Of a DNA stretch of 36,610 bases, positions 8,898-16,397 are shown in pieces. Every line of letters begins with the position of its first letter. Positions within the stretch are counted from its first letter, which is position 1. The notes under the pieces are model-generated. The model saw only the letters and a list, made by a program, of their open reading frames with translations, made no database searches and was not told where the DNA came from. The position numbers and the translations under genes are program-made. Source of the stretch: JALOPX01 sp041309605 (GTDB taxonomy: Bacteria > Krumholzibacteriota > Krumholzibacteriia > Krumholzibacteriales > Krumholzibacteriaceae); contig JBFYZH010000038.1 of assembly GCA_041309605.1 (NCBI GenBank), forward strand, positions 1-36,610, in the 5' to 3' direction.

Positions 8898-9650
8898 GTG
8901 AGTGAGATTTTAAAGGACCGGGCGGTGATACTCAGGGGTTTTGAATTCGGAGAATCCAGCATCATAGCGGTTTCGCTTACCATGAATCACGGGAAGCTCA
9001 GATTCCTTGCCAAAGGTGCAAAAAAAAACAGGAGCCCGTTTCATGGAGGGTTAAGGACGGGGAACATGGCGGAGATAGTCTACTACAACAAGCCGCAGCG
9101 AGGGCTTCAGCTCCTCAAGGAGATCACGAGCCATCCCGTCTTTGATACGGATATCAGGGATCTCGACCGGGTCTGTATCTTCCAGGCCGGTCTCGAAGTG
9201 ATAGACAGGACAACTATAGAACACGAGTCCGACAGCAGGGTTTTTACCGTTCTTGAGGATTTCATCGGAGCCCTTGGATCCTGCGAGGACCCATGGACGC
9301 CGTTCTTCGTGTTGCAGGTCAGGCTGGCCGGTATCGCGGGATTACTGCCCGATTTTGAAGAATGCGGCACGTGTAAAAAAGCCCTTGCGGGAAAGAGCAT
9401 GAATATCGATCCTTCCAGTGGCGCGGTCCTCTGCGATGGGTGCTCTTGCGGGGGGGCGCTCAGCGTTTCGTCGGCGTCGGCGGATCTGTTGAGGGCGATG
9501 AAGGAGCGCGGTCTCGGAGAAACGGAACAGGCCGTGTGCGATTTTATCCAGCGAAGGGAGATAGGAAGGATCCTTCACAATCTCTTTCTTCACCATTTTG
9601 ACGCTTACAGGTTGCCCAACGCGCTGAAGATACTAAAAGGAGTTGACTGA
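8898..9650 (+). CDS. recO: DNA repair protein RecO
   Basis: A recombination mediator that works with RecR and RecF to load RecA on SSB-coated gaps. The 250-residue protein has the N-terminal OB-fold (DRAVILRGFEFGESSII, then GKLRFLAKGAKK, about 1-80) and a helical C-terminal domain. A zinc-finger-like cysteine set follows: C156 and C159 (ECGTCKKAL), then C179, C182 and C184 (CDGCSC). The start is GTG at 8898 with GGAG about 9 nt upstream; it begins 18 nt after the mgtE stop. It lies 2 nt before glyQ, the same recO-glyQ-glyS order as in Bacillus and many other bacteria. Identification is secure from both sequence and context. Confidence 0.92.
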   Translation: MSEILKDRAVILRGFEFGESSIIAVSLTMNHGKLRFLAKGAKKNRSPFHGGLRTGNMAEIVYYNKPQRGLQLLKEITSHPVFDTDIRDLDRVCIFQAGLEVIDRTTIEHESDSRVFTVLEDFIGALGSCEDPWTPFFVLQVRLAGIAGLLPDFEECGTCKKALAGKSMNIDPSSGAVLCDGCSCGGALSVSSASADLLRAMKERGLGETEQAVCDFIQRREIGRILHNLFLHHFDAYRLPNALKILKGVD

Positions 9651-9652
9651 CA

Positions 9653-10549
9653 TTGACATTCCAGGAACTCGTATCGTCTCTGGGACGGTTCTGGTCGGCC
9701 AGGGGTTGCCTGCTGATAACCCCCTACAATTCGGAAGTGGGTGCGGGAACGATGAACCCGGGCACATTTTTAAGGGTATTGGGCCCCGAGCCATGGAAAG
9801 CGGCCTACATCGAACCGAGTAAAAGACCGAAGGACGGGCGGTACGGTGAGAATCCCAACAGGGTCCAGCAGTTCAACCAGTTTCAGGTGATCCTGAAACC
9901 GGCTCCGGATACTATCCTGCCGATTTATGTGGAAAGCCTCGAAGCCATCGGGATCGATCCATCAAGGCACGATATAAGACTTCTGGAGGACGACTGGGAG
10001 TCTCCCACTCTCGGCGCATCGGGACTGGGATGGGAGGTGTGGCTTGACGGCATGGAAGTGACGCAGTTCACCTATTTTCAGCAAGCCGGAGGGCTCGAAC
10101 TCGATCCCGTATCGGCTGAAATAACCTATGGACTCGAAAGGATCTGCATGTATATACAGGGAGTGGACGATATCATGGATATCGAGTGGGGTGACGGCAT
10201 CAGGTGGGGAGATCTGAACAGGCAGGGAGAAAGGGAATTCAGCGCGTTCCATTTCGAGGAGGCCGACGTTCAGATGTATTTCGGGATATTCGAGAAATAT
10301 CAACAGGAGGCGATGAAGATGCTGGGGAAGGGTCTGATACTTCCGGGTTATGATTATATCCTCAAATGTTCCCATATATTCAACATACTCGACGCCAGAG
10401 GGGCGATAAGCGTTTCGGAACGAACCAGCTATATCGGCAGGATCAGGGATCTATCGCGGAGGGCGGCGGAACTCTATGTCGCTCAGAGGGAACAACTCGG
10501 ATTCCCGCTGTTGAAAAAAGCGAACGGCCCGGGGAGGGAGAGCCGATGA
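9653..10549 (+). CDS. glyQ: Glycyl-tRNA synthetase alpha subunit
   Basis: The catalytic subunit of the bacterial alpha2beta2 glycyl-tRNA synthetase. It has 298 residues, the normal length. Near-invariant stretches are visible: FWSARGCLLITPYNSEVGAG, GPEPWKAAYIEPSKRPKDG, NRVQQFNQFQVILKP, DDWESPTLGASGLGWEVWL, EVTQFTYFQQAGG and ITYGLERICMYIQ. The start codon is TTG at 9653, with the ribosome binding site AAAAGGAG (9635-9642) inside the end of recO. No ATG fits, since family conservation begins at this TTG (TFQELVSSLGRFW). The stop overlaps the glyS start (ATGA), which suggests coupled, stoichiometric translation of the two subunits. Confidence 0.97.
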   Translation: MTFQELVSSLGRFWSARGCLLITPYNSEVGAGTMNPGTFLRVLGPEPWKAAYIEPSKRPKDGRYGENPNRVQQFNQFQVILKPAPDTILPIYVESLEAIGIDPSRHDIRLLEDDWESPTLGASGLGWEVWLDGMEVTQFTYFQQAGGLELDPVSAEITYGLERICMYIQGVDDIMDIEWGDGIRWGDLNRQGEREFSAFHFEEADVQMYFGIFEKYQQEAMKMLGKGLILPGYDYILKCSHIFNILDARGAISVSERTSYIGRIRDLSRRAAELYVAQREQLGFPLLKKANGPGRESR

Positions 10550-12714
10550 AAAAGGAATTTTTGCTGGAGATCGGCTGTGAGAACCTGCCCAGCGGTTATA
10601 TCGATGAAGCCGTCGCGCAGTTGAGAAGATCTTTCACTGAAGGCCTGGGCTCGGAGCGGTTGTCCTTCGAATCGATCGATGTGGCGGGAACGCCGAACAG
10701 GCTTGTCGTGCATATCAGGGGTCTTGCTGTCAGGCAGGAGGCGAAGGTCGAAACAATAACCGGCCCCCCCGTTTCAATCGCCGTCGACGGGGACGGCAAT
10801 TTCACGCAGGCGGCCCGTGGATTCGCAAACCGCGAAGGTATCGAACCGGGGAAAATGAAAAGGGTCAGGATGGAAAAGGGCGAGTATCTTGCCGTCGAAA
10901 GAAAGATCGCCGGAAGGACAACCCGGTCGATTCTTATGGAGATGGCCCCGGCCATGATATCGGGCATGAGATTCCCCAAGGTAATGAAATGGGACGATAG
11001 CGATTTCAGGTTCGCCCGCCCGGTCCGCTGGATACTTTCGATGTTCGGCGATGCCGTGCTGAAGATAAAGATGGGGAAGATCGTATCGTCCAACAAGACC
11101 CGGATGTCTCCGTTTTTCGAAGAATACATTGAGGTGAAGGATTCAGGAGATTATTTCCGGATCCTGCATGAGAATGGAATAATCCTCGACAACGGGGAAA
11201 GGAAAAAGCAGGTTGCCAGGCTGGCCGGAAAGGCGGCCGAAGAGACAGGTGGACATCTTGTCGAGGACGACGGACTCTGTTCGATGGTTGCTAATCTCCT
11301 CGAATCTCCCGTCGTGATGGCGGGCTGTTTCGACAGTTCTTTTCTTGAACTGCCAAGGGAGGTTATCGTAACAGCCCTGAAAAGCCATCAAAGGTATTTT
11401 TCCGTGGAAGGCTCCGGAGGAAAACTCAACCCCGTTTTTATCGCGTTTGCCGACGGAGCCGCCGGAAACAGGAAAGAGATAATAAAGGGATACGAAAGGG
11501 TCCTGCAGGCGAGGCTCGCGGACGCACGGTTCTATTTCAACGAGGATACATCGATCCCGCTTGAAGACATGGCGGCGAAACTGGAGGGTATCGTGTGGCT
11601 GGAGGGGATGGGTACGCTGAAACAGAAATCCGTGAGGCTGGGGAGACTTTGCGAGTGGTTCATCGAACGGTTAAACCCCGGAGAACCCGAACTCAAAAAG
11701 GATGCCGCGAGGGCTGCGTTTCTCGCGAAAGCCGACCTTGCCAGCGAGATGGTCAAGGACGGGAAGGAATTCACTCTCCTTCAAGGATATATCGGGAGGG
11801 AATACGCCCGTGTCTCGGGAGAATCGGACAGCGTATCCGAGGCGATCTACGAGCACTATTTTCCGCGATATTCAGGCGACAGGCTTCCTGAAGGAGATGC
11901 CGGCATGCTGGTTTCTATCGCCGACAAGCTGGATACGCTGGCGGGCTGTTTCATCCAGGGACTGGGGCCGACCGGTTCCCAGGATCCTTACGCCCTCAGG
12001 CGAGGCGCCATCAGTATTCTGAGGATAATGATAGAGCGAAGGCTGCCGGTCAGCCTCAGGGATGCAGTCACCGGAAGTCTCGAGATCTTTCGCGAGGTTG
12101 GGCTTCTATCCACGGATCGCACGGAAGAGAAGATCAACGTGGAAGTCCTCGATCTGTTCACGCAGAGGTTCAATACGATGCTCCGGGGGGAGGGTTACGA
12201 CCACGATCTTGTTTCTTCGGTTCTTTCTTCACCCTGGGAAGTGCCGTTTGCCGTCCGGGACATGGTCCACAGGCTGCAGGAGATGAGAAACACCGGCGCG
12301 CTGGCCGACTTTATTCTCGCGATGAAAAGGATAATCAATATCATCCCGAAGCAAAGAAGGGAGAAGATCACCATGGCCTCAGGACGCAGGGCGCTGGAGG
12401 GGTTTGCTGAAAGGGATGAGGGCCGGCTGGGATTCAAAACCGGCCTGTTCACCGAGAACGAGGAAATGATATTTTTCGACGCGTCATGCCAGAGCGCTTC
12501 GCGCATGCTGGAACTCGATCTTCCGGCTGAATCCGGCCGGTTTTTCGATATACTGTCCGGCCTTGTTCCGGTCGTGAACGGGTATTTCGACAAGGTCCTG
12601 ATAAACTGCGAGGATACCGTTGTCCGCGAGAACAGGATATCGTTTCTCGCCGATCTCTACAGGGCACTCGGCCTCTTCTGCGACTATTCCCAGGTCGCTG
12701 GCGAGCAGACATGA
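10546..12714 (+). CDS. glyS: Glycyl-tRNA synthetase beta subunit
   Basis: The tRNA-binding subunit of tetrameric glycyl-tRNA synthetase. It has 722 residues, slightly longer than the usual 690 or so. The start of the family is clear (KEFLLEIGCENLPSGYIDEA), followed by FPKVMKWDDSDFRFARPVRW, VIVTALKSHQRYFSVEG, RLADARFYFNEDT, an HD-like region (FLAKADLASEMVKDGKEFT) and GPTGSQDPYALRR. The ATG at 10546 overlaps the glyQ stop by 4 nt and has GGGAGGGAG a few bases upstream. An open frame extends upstream inside glyQ but carries no conserved sequence. No T-rich terminator follows the stop; the next element is the promoter at 12770. Confidence 0.96.
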   Translation: MKKEFLLEIGCENLPSGYIDEAVAQLRRSFTEGLGSERLSFESIDVAGTPNRLVVHIRGLAVRQEAKVETITGPPVSIAVDGDGNFTQAARGFANREGIEPGKMKRVRMEKGEYLAVERKIAGRTTRSILMEMAPAMISGMRFPKVMKWDDSDFRFARPVRWILSMFGDAVLKIKMGKIVSSNKTRMSPFFEEYIEVKDSGDYFRILHENGIILDNGERKKQVARLAGKAAEETGGHLVEDDGLCSMVANLLESPVVMAGCFDSSFLELPREVIVTALKSHQRYFSVEGSGGKLNPVFIAFADGAAGNRKEIIKGYERVLQARLADARFYFNEDTSIPLEDMAAKLEGIVWLEGMGTLKQKSVRLGRLCEWFIERLNPGEPELKKDAARAAFLAKADLASEMVKDGKEFTLLQGYIGREYARVSGESDSVSEAIYEHYFPRYSGDRLPEGDAGMLVSIADKLDTLAGCFIQGLGPTGSQDPYALRRGAISILRIMIERRLPVSLRDAVTGSLEIFREVGLLSTDRTEEKINVEVLDLFTQRFNTMLRGEGYDHDLVSSVLSSPWEVPFAVRDMVHRLQEMRNTGALADFILAMKRIINIIPKQRREKITMASGRRALEGFAERDEGRLGFKTGLFTENEEMIFFDASCQSASRMLELDLPAESGRFFDILSGLVPVVNGYFDKVLINCEDTVVRENRISFLADLYRALGLFCDYSQVAGEQT

Positions 12715-12769
12715 AAACCGCACGGCCGTTCATGACACGTTTCAATACGCTACGCCCCGGAAATGATTC

Positions 12770-12798
12770 TTGACACCCGCCGTTTCATATGCTAAAAT
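12770..12798 (+). promoter_or_regulatory. Sigma70-type promoter for the 1022-aa exported protein
   Basis: A perfect -35 box TTGACA (12770-12775), a 17-nt spacer and a near-consensus -10 box TAAAAT (12793-12798). Transcription would start near 12805, which gives a leader of about 275 nt. This is the best promoter match noticed in the window and suggests strong expression. Confidence 0.8.
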
Positions 12799-12818
12799 AA
12801 TATCAGTCTCGGAAAGGA

Positions 12819-12971
12819 ATGAGGTACGCCCTAAAAGGGGCGGCCTTGCCAGCAAAAAGGGTTTCACCCACGCCGACCGCCGTTGGAGTATCGGGCTTAC
12901 TCGACAAAAGTCATCGACTCAAACGGGAGGGTACCCTTCGAGCTGATCGAATCGAATCTGGGGGGAGGTGA
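12819..12971 (+). CDS. Possible 50-codon leader ORF
   Basis: Inside the leader an ATG at 12819 is directly preceded by GGAAAGGA and opens a 50-codon frame that ends at TGA 12969-12971. The predicted peptide (starting MRYALKGAALPAKR) is basic, has no signal peptide and resembles no family known to me. The spacing of the purine-rich stretch to the ATG is very short. An open frame of this size is quite possible by chance in a GC-rich stretch, and the hairpins suggest the region works as RNA. Listed only as a weak candidate. Confidence 0.2.
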   Translation: MRYALKGAALPAKRVSPTPTAVGVSGLLDKSHRLKREGTLRADRIESGGR

Positions 12972-13079
12972 AGGTCGTTTAACGATTCGAAGGTGAGGCT
13001 CCCATCTCTTCTCTTCTTCTTTAACTCCGAGAAATATAATTCAGTGGTATTATTCTCTTAACGCTGGGGGGAATAAGTA

Positions 13080-16000
13080 ATGAGGAAAGCCTTAGTATTA
13101 ATACTGGGCGTATGCCTCCTTGCCATGTTTGTCGGTGCCGTGTCGGCGCGTGACATCGACAAGAGTGGCTTGCGGGTCATGAAAACAGTGAATAGCGACG
13201 AGAAGCCCGAGTTCATAGACCAGGGAGCTCGTTCGCTAATGACTGCCGCCGCTGTCGACTCCTACTACATTGTCTGGTATGATTTCGAACCGATGAACTG
13301 GCAGGGATGGACGTACCTGGACAATACCGCACAGATAGCGGACTTTTGGCATGTGGATAATTTCGCCGGCCTTGCCGGCGGGAGCTTCGGCATGCTGAAT
13401 CCTCTGGAAGGTACCAAGTCGATGTGGTGCGGTACGCGTCCAGATGGCGACTCCAGAACATATGCTCCATCGTGGTACGTGTGTTCGTGGGGAGACGCGC
13501 CGGGATACGGAAACGACTGGAACCAGATCCTTGAGACCGGTTCGTTCAACATCACCGGTCTTGTGACCTTCTCGTACCACGGCTACTTCGATTCGGAGCC
13601 TGGTTTCGATCAGACTACCGTCGAGTACGATTCCGGCGACGAAAACTGGGTAGAGCTTGCGATGTATGACGCTGCAACCGAAATCGACACATTCCATACA
13701 TTGCTTCTCTCCCAGGTGGCGACGAAGCTTCGTTTCCACTTCATCGCGGACGGCGCGTGGTCGGATTCGGACGGTCTGTATGACACGGACGGCGCCGTGA
13801 TCCTCGACGAGCTTCTGGTCACCGATGCGGTTGGTGAGATCAACAACGAGACCTGGGAAAACGAGGCGCTCGATGCGCGCCAGTCGACCGACGGTTTCTG
13901 GACTTCCCGCGGCGGGGACGCCTACGGAAGCTTCGTAGGTTTCGCCAACAACCTGGTGGACAAGGATCCCTGCGGTGACAACTTTGGCTCGCAGATCATC
14001 TTCTATCAGGGTTCTGATTATCCGAGTGCCGATTACCCCAACATGTTCGACACTCCGTTCTGCACGGGTCCCGGCGGGACGTCGGCTCCCTGCCAGAACG
14101 AAGCGCTCGTGTCGCCCGTAATCGACATGGAAAGATACAGCAGCAACAGGGACGAGTTCCAGGACACGGACTTCCCGGAGGAAGTCCTTCCGACACTCGG
14201 CGGCTGCGTATTGTCGTTCACGGTATACCGCGACCTGCTTCTGGGCAACCTGGTATTCTACACCTGGGACGTCCGCAATATTATTGACGGATGCCCCGGT
14301 ACGTGGAATAACCGCAACCTCGTCATGTACGGCGAGGACAAGGACTATATCCAGGAGATCAACGATATCAGCGATCTGGTCGCGGATTATGACATCCAGA
14401 TTCGGCTCGGTGTAACCGACATGTGCGACAACTGGTTCAACCAGTACGGCGACTGCTCCGCACACACGCCTTCACCGTGGATCGATAATGTGCGCGTAGA
14501 ACGCTACGAGACGGTCGGTCCGCAGTGGGCGACCCGGGATATTGATCTTTTCCAGGATACATTCCCTGGACAGGAATTCGATATTGAGAGCGTCGCCAGA
14601 ATCGACGCCGCCAACGATCTTCGGCCCCAGGACGATCCCGTTATAGATCCGGGCGACTCCGCCGCGGTACAGTGCACGGCCAGAATGTCCGGCGGCCTCG
14701 ACACCCTCTCTACGGGCGAAGAGCGCGTATACTGTTACGTGTACGCGCAGTACATCGGCATCGACAGCCTCAAGAGCGAGATCCATGGCGCCACAATGCA
14801 GGGTGACTACGGCACCTGGCTGCAGACGTCCGGCAACTGGGATATCTTCCTCTGCCCGACAGCCGTCACAGCCGCAGGCAACGAAGCTCCGGATAGATAC
14901 ATGATCGATCTGAACGATGAGCTGTTCACCAGGGGTTACCAGATCAATTACTACTTCAAGGCATATGACCTGCTCGGCTACTCCACGACTCTGCCGAATA
15001 CCGCGGAACTGCCGGGAGGGGATATCTTTGAAGTGACGGTTCTGCCCACTCTGAACAGCGGGATGTTGTATGTGGATGATTGCACGGGCCGCGGCACATT
15101 CGTCGGGCTTCAGCAGAATTACTGGGACGAAGCCTTCGCGGCTGTCATTCCAGGCGAGGTGCCCGATCGTTACGATGTGAACGCGCCCAGTTCCTCGCTC
15201 AGCAACGGTCCGGGAGGCCGCGCGCACAACTTCCAGATGGTCAATACTTATGAGAAGATCATCTGGGACAGCGGCGATCTCGATGTCTGTACGATAAGCG
15301 AAGGAACCGGGTATAGCGACAAGAGCGACGACTGCCAGATGCTCATCGATTGGATGAACATGTCAGAGCATAAGGTGGGTCTGTTCGTTATGGCTGAGAG
15401 TGCCGCTTTCGATCTTTCCAATTCCACCTCGGCCAACGCTCTTGAACTGCTGTCGAATATATGCGGCGTTACCGTAGTGGACGACAGTTACTACAATTTG
15501 ACCGGCGGCCGTGAAGCCAACGGAGTTGTAACGCCACTTGTGACCGGTGTCGGCATCTATGCCGGCATTACCTACTACGCGATGGGCGGATGCCCGATCA
15601 TCAACGATTTCGATGTGCTGGAGAAGACGTCAGAAGCTGCGTACTCGCTGCAGCTGCCCGATTACCTGGAGGAACCATACTACATCGGGATCTCCAACTC
15701 GAAATTAAACGACGTGGGACAGCCGATGAGAACATCCTGGATCGGAAACAGCATGGCGCATGTACGTACAGGCAGCGCCAGCGTTCCTGCCAGGAACAGA
15801 CTTGTCGACGCGACCTGGTTGTTCTTCGAGAACGATCGTTCTTCCGACATCACCGATGCCACAATACCGGTGAAGTACGCTCTTATGCAGAACTATCCGA
15901 ACCCGTTCAACCCGACGACGACGATCTCGTTCAACCTTCCCGAGAAGGCGAACGTGAGCCTTAAGATCTACAACGTCGCCGGACAGCTGATCAAGACCCT

Positions 16001-16148
16001 GACCGATCAGAACTGGGAAGCCGGAGAGCATAAGATTGCCTGGAACGGCACGAACGATCTTGGATCGAACGTAGCGAGCGGAGTCTATTTCTACAAGATA
16101 GAGACCCCCTCGTTCCAGAGCACGAAGAAGATGGTCCTTCTGAAGTAG
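13080..16148 (+). CDS. Large exported protein with FlgD-like C-terminal domain
   Basis: A 1022-residue exported protein of unknown function. It has a signal peptide (MRKALVLILGVCLLAMF, cleavage likely after VSA23). The N-terminal half (about 50-480) is rich in Trp, Asp and aromatic residues and looks like beta-sandwich, MAM- or jelly-roll-like modules; two segments begin similarly (DFEPMNWQGWTYLD and NETWENEAL...DGFWTSRGG). Residues about 660-810 begin LYVDD and contain YEKIIWDSGD and LIDWMN, a pattern also present in the 755-aa lipoprotein downstream. Residues 933-1022 form a FlgD-Ig/T9SS-type tail (QNYPNPFNPTTTISF, LKIYNVAGQ, ASGVYFYKI, KKMVLLK). Such tails are common on secreted proteins of FCB and candidate phyla. 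GGGGGG lies 8 nt before the ATG. It has its own strong promoter, long leader and terminator, so it is probably an abundant surface or secreted protein. Confidence 0.88.
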   Translation: MRKALVLILGVCLLAMFVGAVSARDIDKSGLRVMKTVNSDEKPEFIDQGARSLMTAAAVDSYYIVWYDFEPMNWQGWTYLDNTAQIADFWHVDNFAGLAGGSFGMLNPLEGTKSMWCGTRPDGDSRTYAPSWYVCSWGDAPGYGNDWNQILETGSFNITGLVTFSYHGYFDSEPGFDQTTVEYDSGDENWVELAMYDAATEIDTFHTLLLSQVATKLRFHFIADGAWSDSDGLYDTDGAVILDELLVTDAVGEINNETWENEALDARQSTDGFWTSRGGDAYGSFVGFANNLVDKDPCGDNFGSQIIFYQGSDYPSADYPNMFDTPFCTGPGGTSAPCQNEALVSPVIDMERYSSNRDEFQDTDFPEEVLPTLGGCVLSFTVYRDLLLGNLVFYTWDVRNIIDGCPGTWNNRNLVMYGEDKDYIQEINDISDLVADYDIQIRLGVTDMCDNWFNQYGDCSAHTPSPWIDNVRVERYETVGPQWATRDIDLFQDTFPGQEFDIESVARIDAANDLRPQDDPVIDPGDSAAVQCTARMSGGLDTLSTGEERVYCYVYAQYIGIDSLKSEIHGATMQGDYGTWLQTSGNWDIFLCPTAVTAAGNEAPDRYMIDLNDELFTRGYQINYYFKAYDLLGYSTTLPNTAELPGGDIFEVTVLPTLNSGMLYVDDCTGRGTFVGLQQNYWDEAFAAVIPGEVPDRYDVNAPSSSLSNGPGGRAHNFQMVNTYEKIIWDSGDLDVCTISEGTGYSDKSDDCQMLIDWMNMSEHKVGLFVMAESAAFDLSNSTSANALELLSNICGVTVVDDSYYNLTGGREANGVVTPLVTGVGIYAGITYYAMGGCPIINDFDVLEKTSEAAYSLQLPDYLEEPYYIGISNSKLNDVGQPMRTSWIGNSMAHVRTGSASVPARNRLVDATWLFFENDRSSDITDATIPVKYALMQNYPNPFNPTTTISFNLPEKANVSLKIYNVAGQLIKTLTDQNWEAGEHKIAWNGTNDLGSNVASGVYFYKIETPSFQSTKKMVLLK

Positions 16149-16186
16149 TCCCCGAGGATGCTTCTGACGCGACCGCCTTGATGGAA

Positions 16187-16215
16187 GGCCGGGGAGAACG
16201 CTCCCCGGCCTTTTT
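16187..16215 (+). terminator. Strong rho-independent terminator
   Basis: A perfect 10-bp GC-rich stem, GGCCGGGGAG (16187-16196) with CTCCCCGGCC (16201-16210), a four-base loop AACG, and a T5 run at once after it (16211-16215). Two A residues before the stem can extend pairing into the T run. It ends the transcription unit of the 1022-aa protein 38 nt after its stop. Confidence 0.93.
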
Positions 16216-16238
16216 ATTGAAAAAACGTGTTGTAATCA

Positions 16239-16254
16239 CCGGTCGTCCGACCGG
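16239..16254. repeat. Perfect 7-bp inverted repeat (hairpin)
   Basis: CCGGTCG at 16239-16245 and CGACCGG at 16248-16254 are separated by two bases. It lies between the terminator and the next promoter. It has no T run, so it is not a terminator in this direction. It may be a short operator-like palindrome or simply chance in a GC-rich gap. Confidence 0.4.
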
Positions 16255-16309
16255 CTTGCGAATGGTTCCGGATACGTGATCCCGACCGCCGGGCGCCTGC
16301 CGAATTTCA

Positions 16310-16339
16310 TTGACATGTAAAAATCCAAATACATATATT
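16310..16339 (+). promoter_or_regulatory. Sigma70-type promoter for the lipoprotein operon
   Basis: A -35 box TTGACA (16310-16315), an 18-nt spacer and a -10 box TATATT (16334-16339). The surroundings (16316-16345) are clearly more AT-rich than the flanks. Transcription would start near 16346, about 52 nt before the ATG of the 651-aa lipoprotein. Confidence 0.7.
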
Positions 16340-16345
16340 ACATGT
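16313..16345. repeat. 8-bp inverted repeat overlapping the -35 and -10 boxes (candidate operator)
   Basis: ACATGTAA at 16313-16320 and TTACATGT at 16338-16345 are perfect reverse complements, separated by 17 nt. The left arm covers the end of the -35 box and the right arm covers the end of the -10 box. This geometry would let a dimeric repressor block RNA polymerase. Regulation is inferred from position only; no regulator gene is present in the window. Confidence 0.45.
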
Positions 16346-16397
16346 AGATTGGAGGCAGTATATCCGTACCATATGTATTCCAAAGAGAAGGGTGGAC

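Larger units (their letters stand above)
12715..13079 (+). other. Non-coding stretch with promoter and long hairpin-rich leader
   Basis: A 365-nt gap between glyS and the 1022-aa exported protein. After a strong promoter (12770-12798), about 270 nt precede the start codon. This stretch has a series of short stem-loops: CGCCC/GGGCG (12827-12842), GGGT/ACCC (12859-12869), GAGTA/TACTC (12886-12902), the palindrome AGGGTACCCT (12928-12937), TTCGA/TCGAA (12937-12951), and GGGAG/CTCCC (12963-13003). A pyrimidine-rich tract follows (13004-13022). A perfect TATAAT at 13035-13040 lacks a good -35 box. No riboswitch class, tmRNA, 6S, SRP or RNase P RNA signature was recognised. It could be a structured 5' UTR or a separate small RNA. 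Confidence 0.55.

Noticed and set aside
12937..12957. TTCGA...TCGAATC stretch that recalls the T-arm of a tRNA
   Set aside because: No acceptor stem, anticodon arm or D-arm can be built around it; the GGTTCGA core is absent.
13236..14465. Open frame of 409 codons on the minus strand opposite the 1022-aa exported protein
   Set aside because: It is antisense to a gene with signal peptide, promoter, ribosome binding site and terminator; the Val/Arg-rich translation has no domain pattern.
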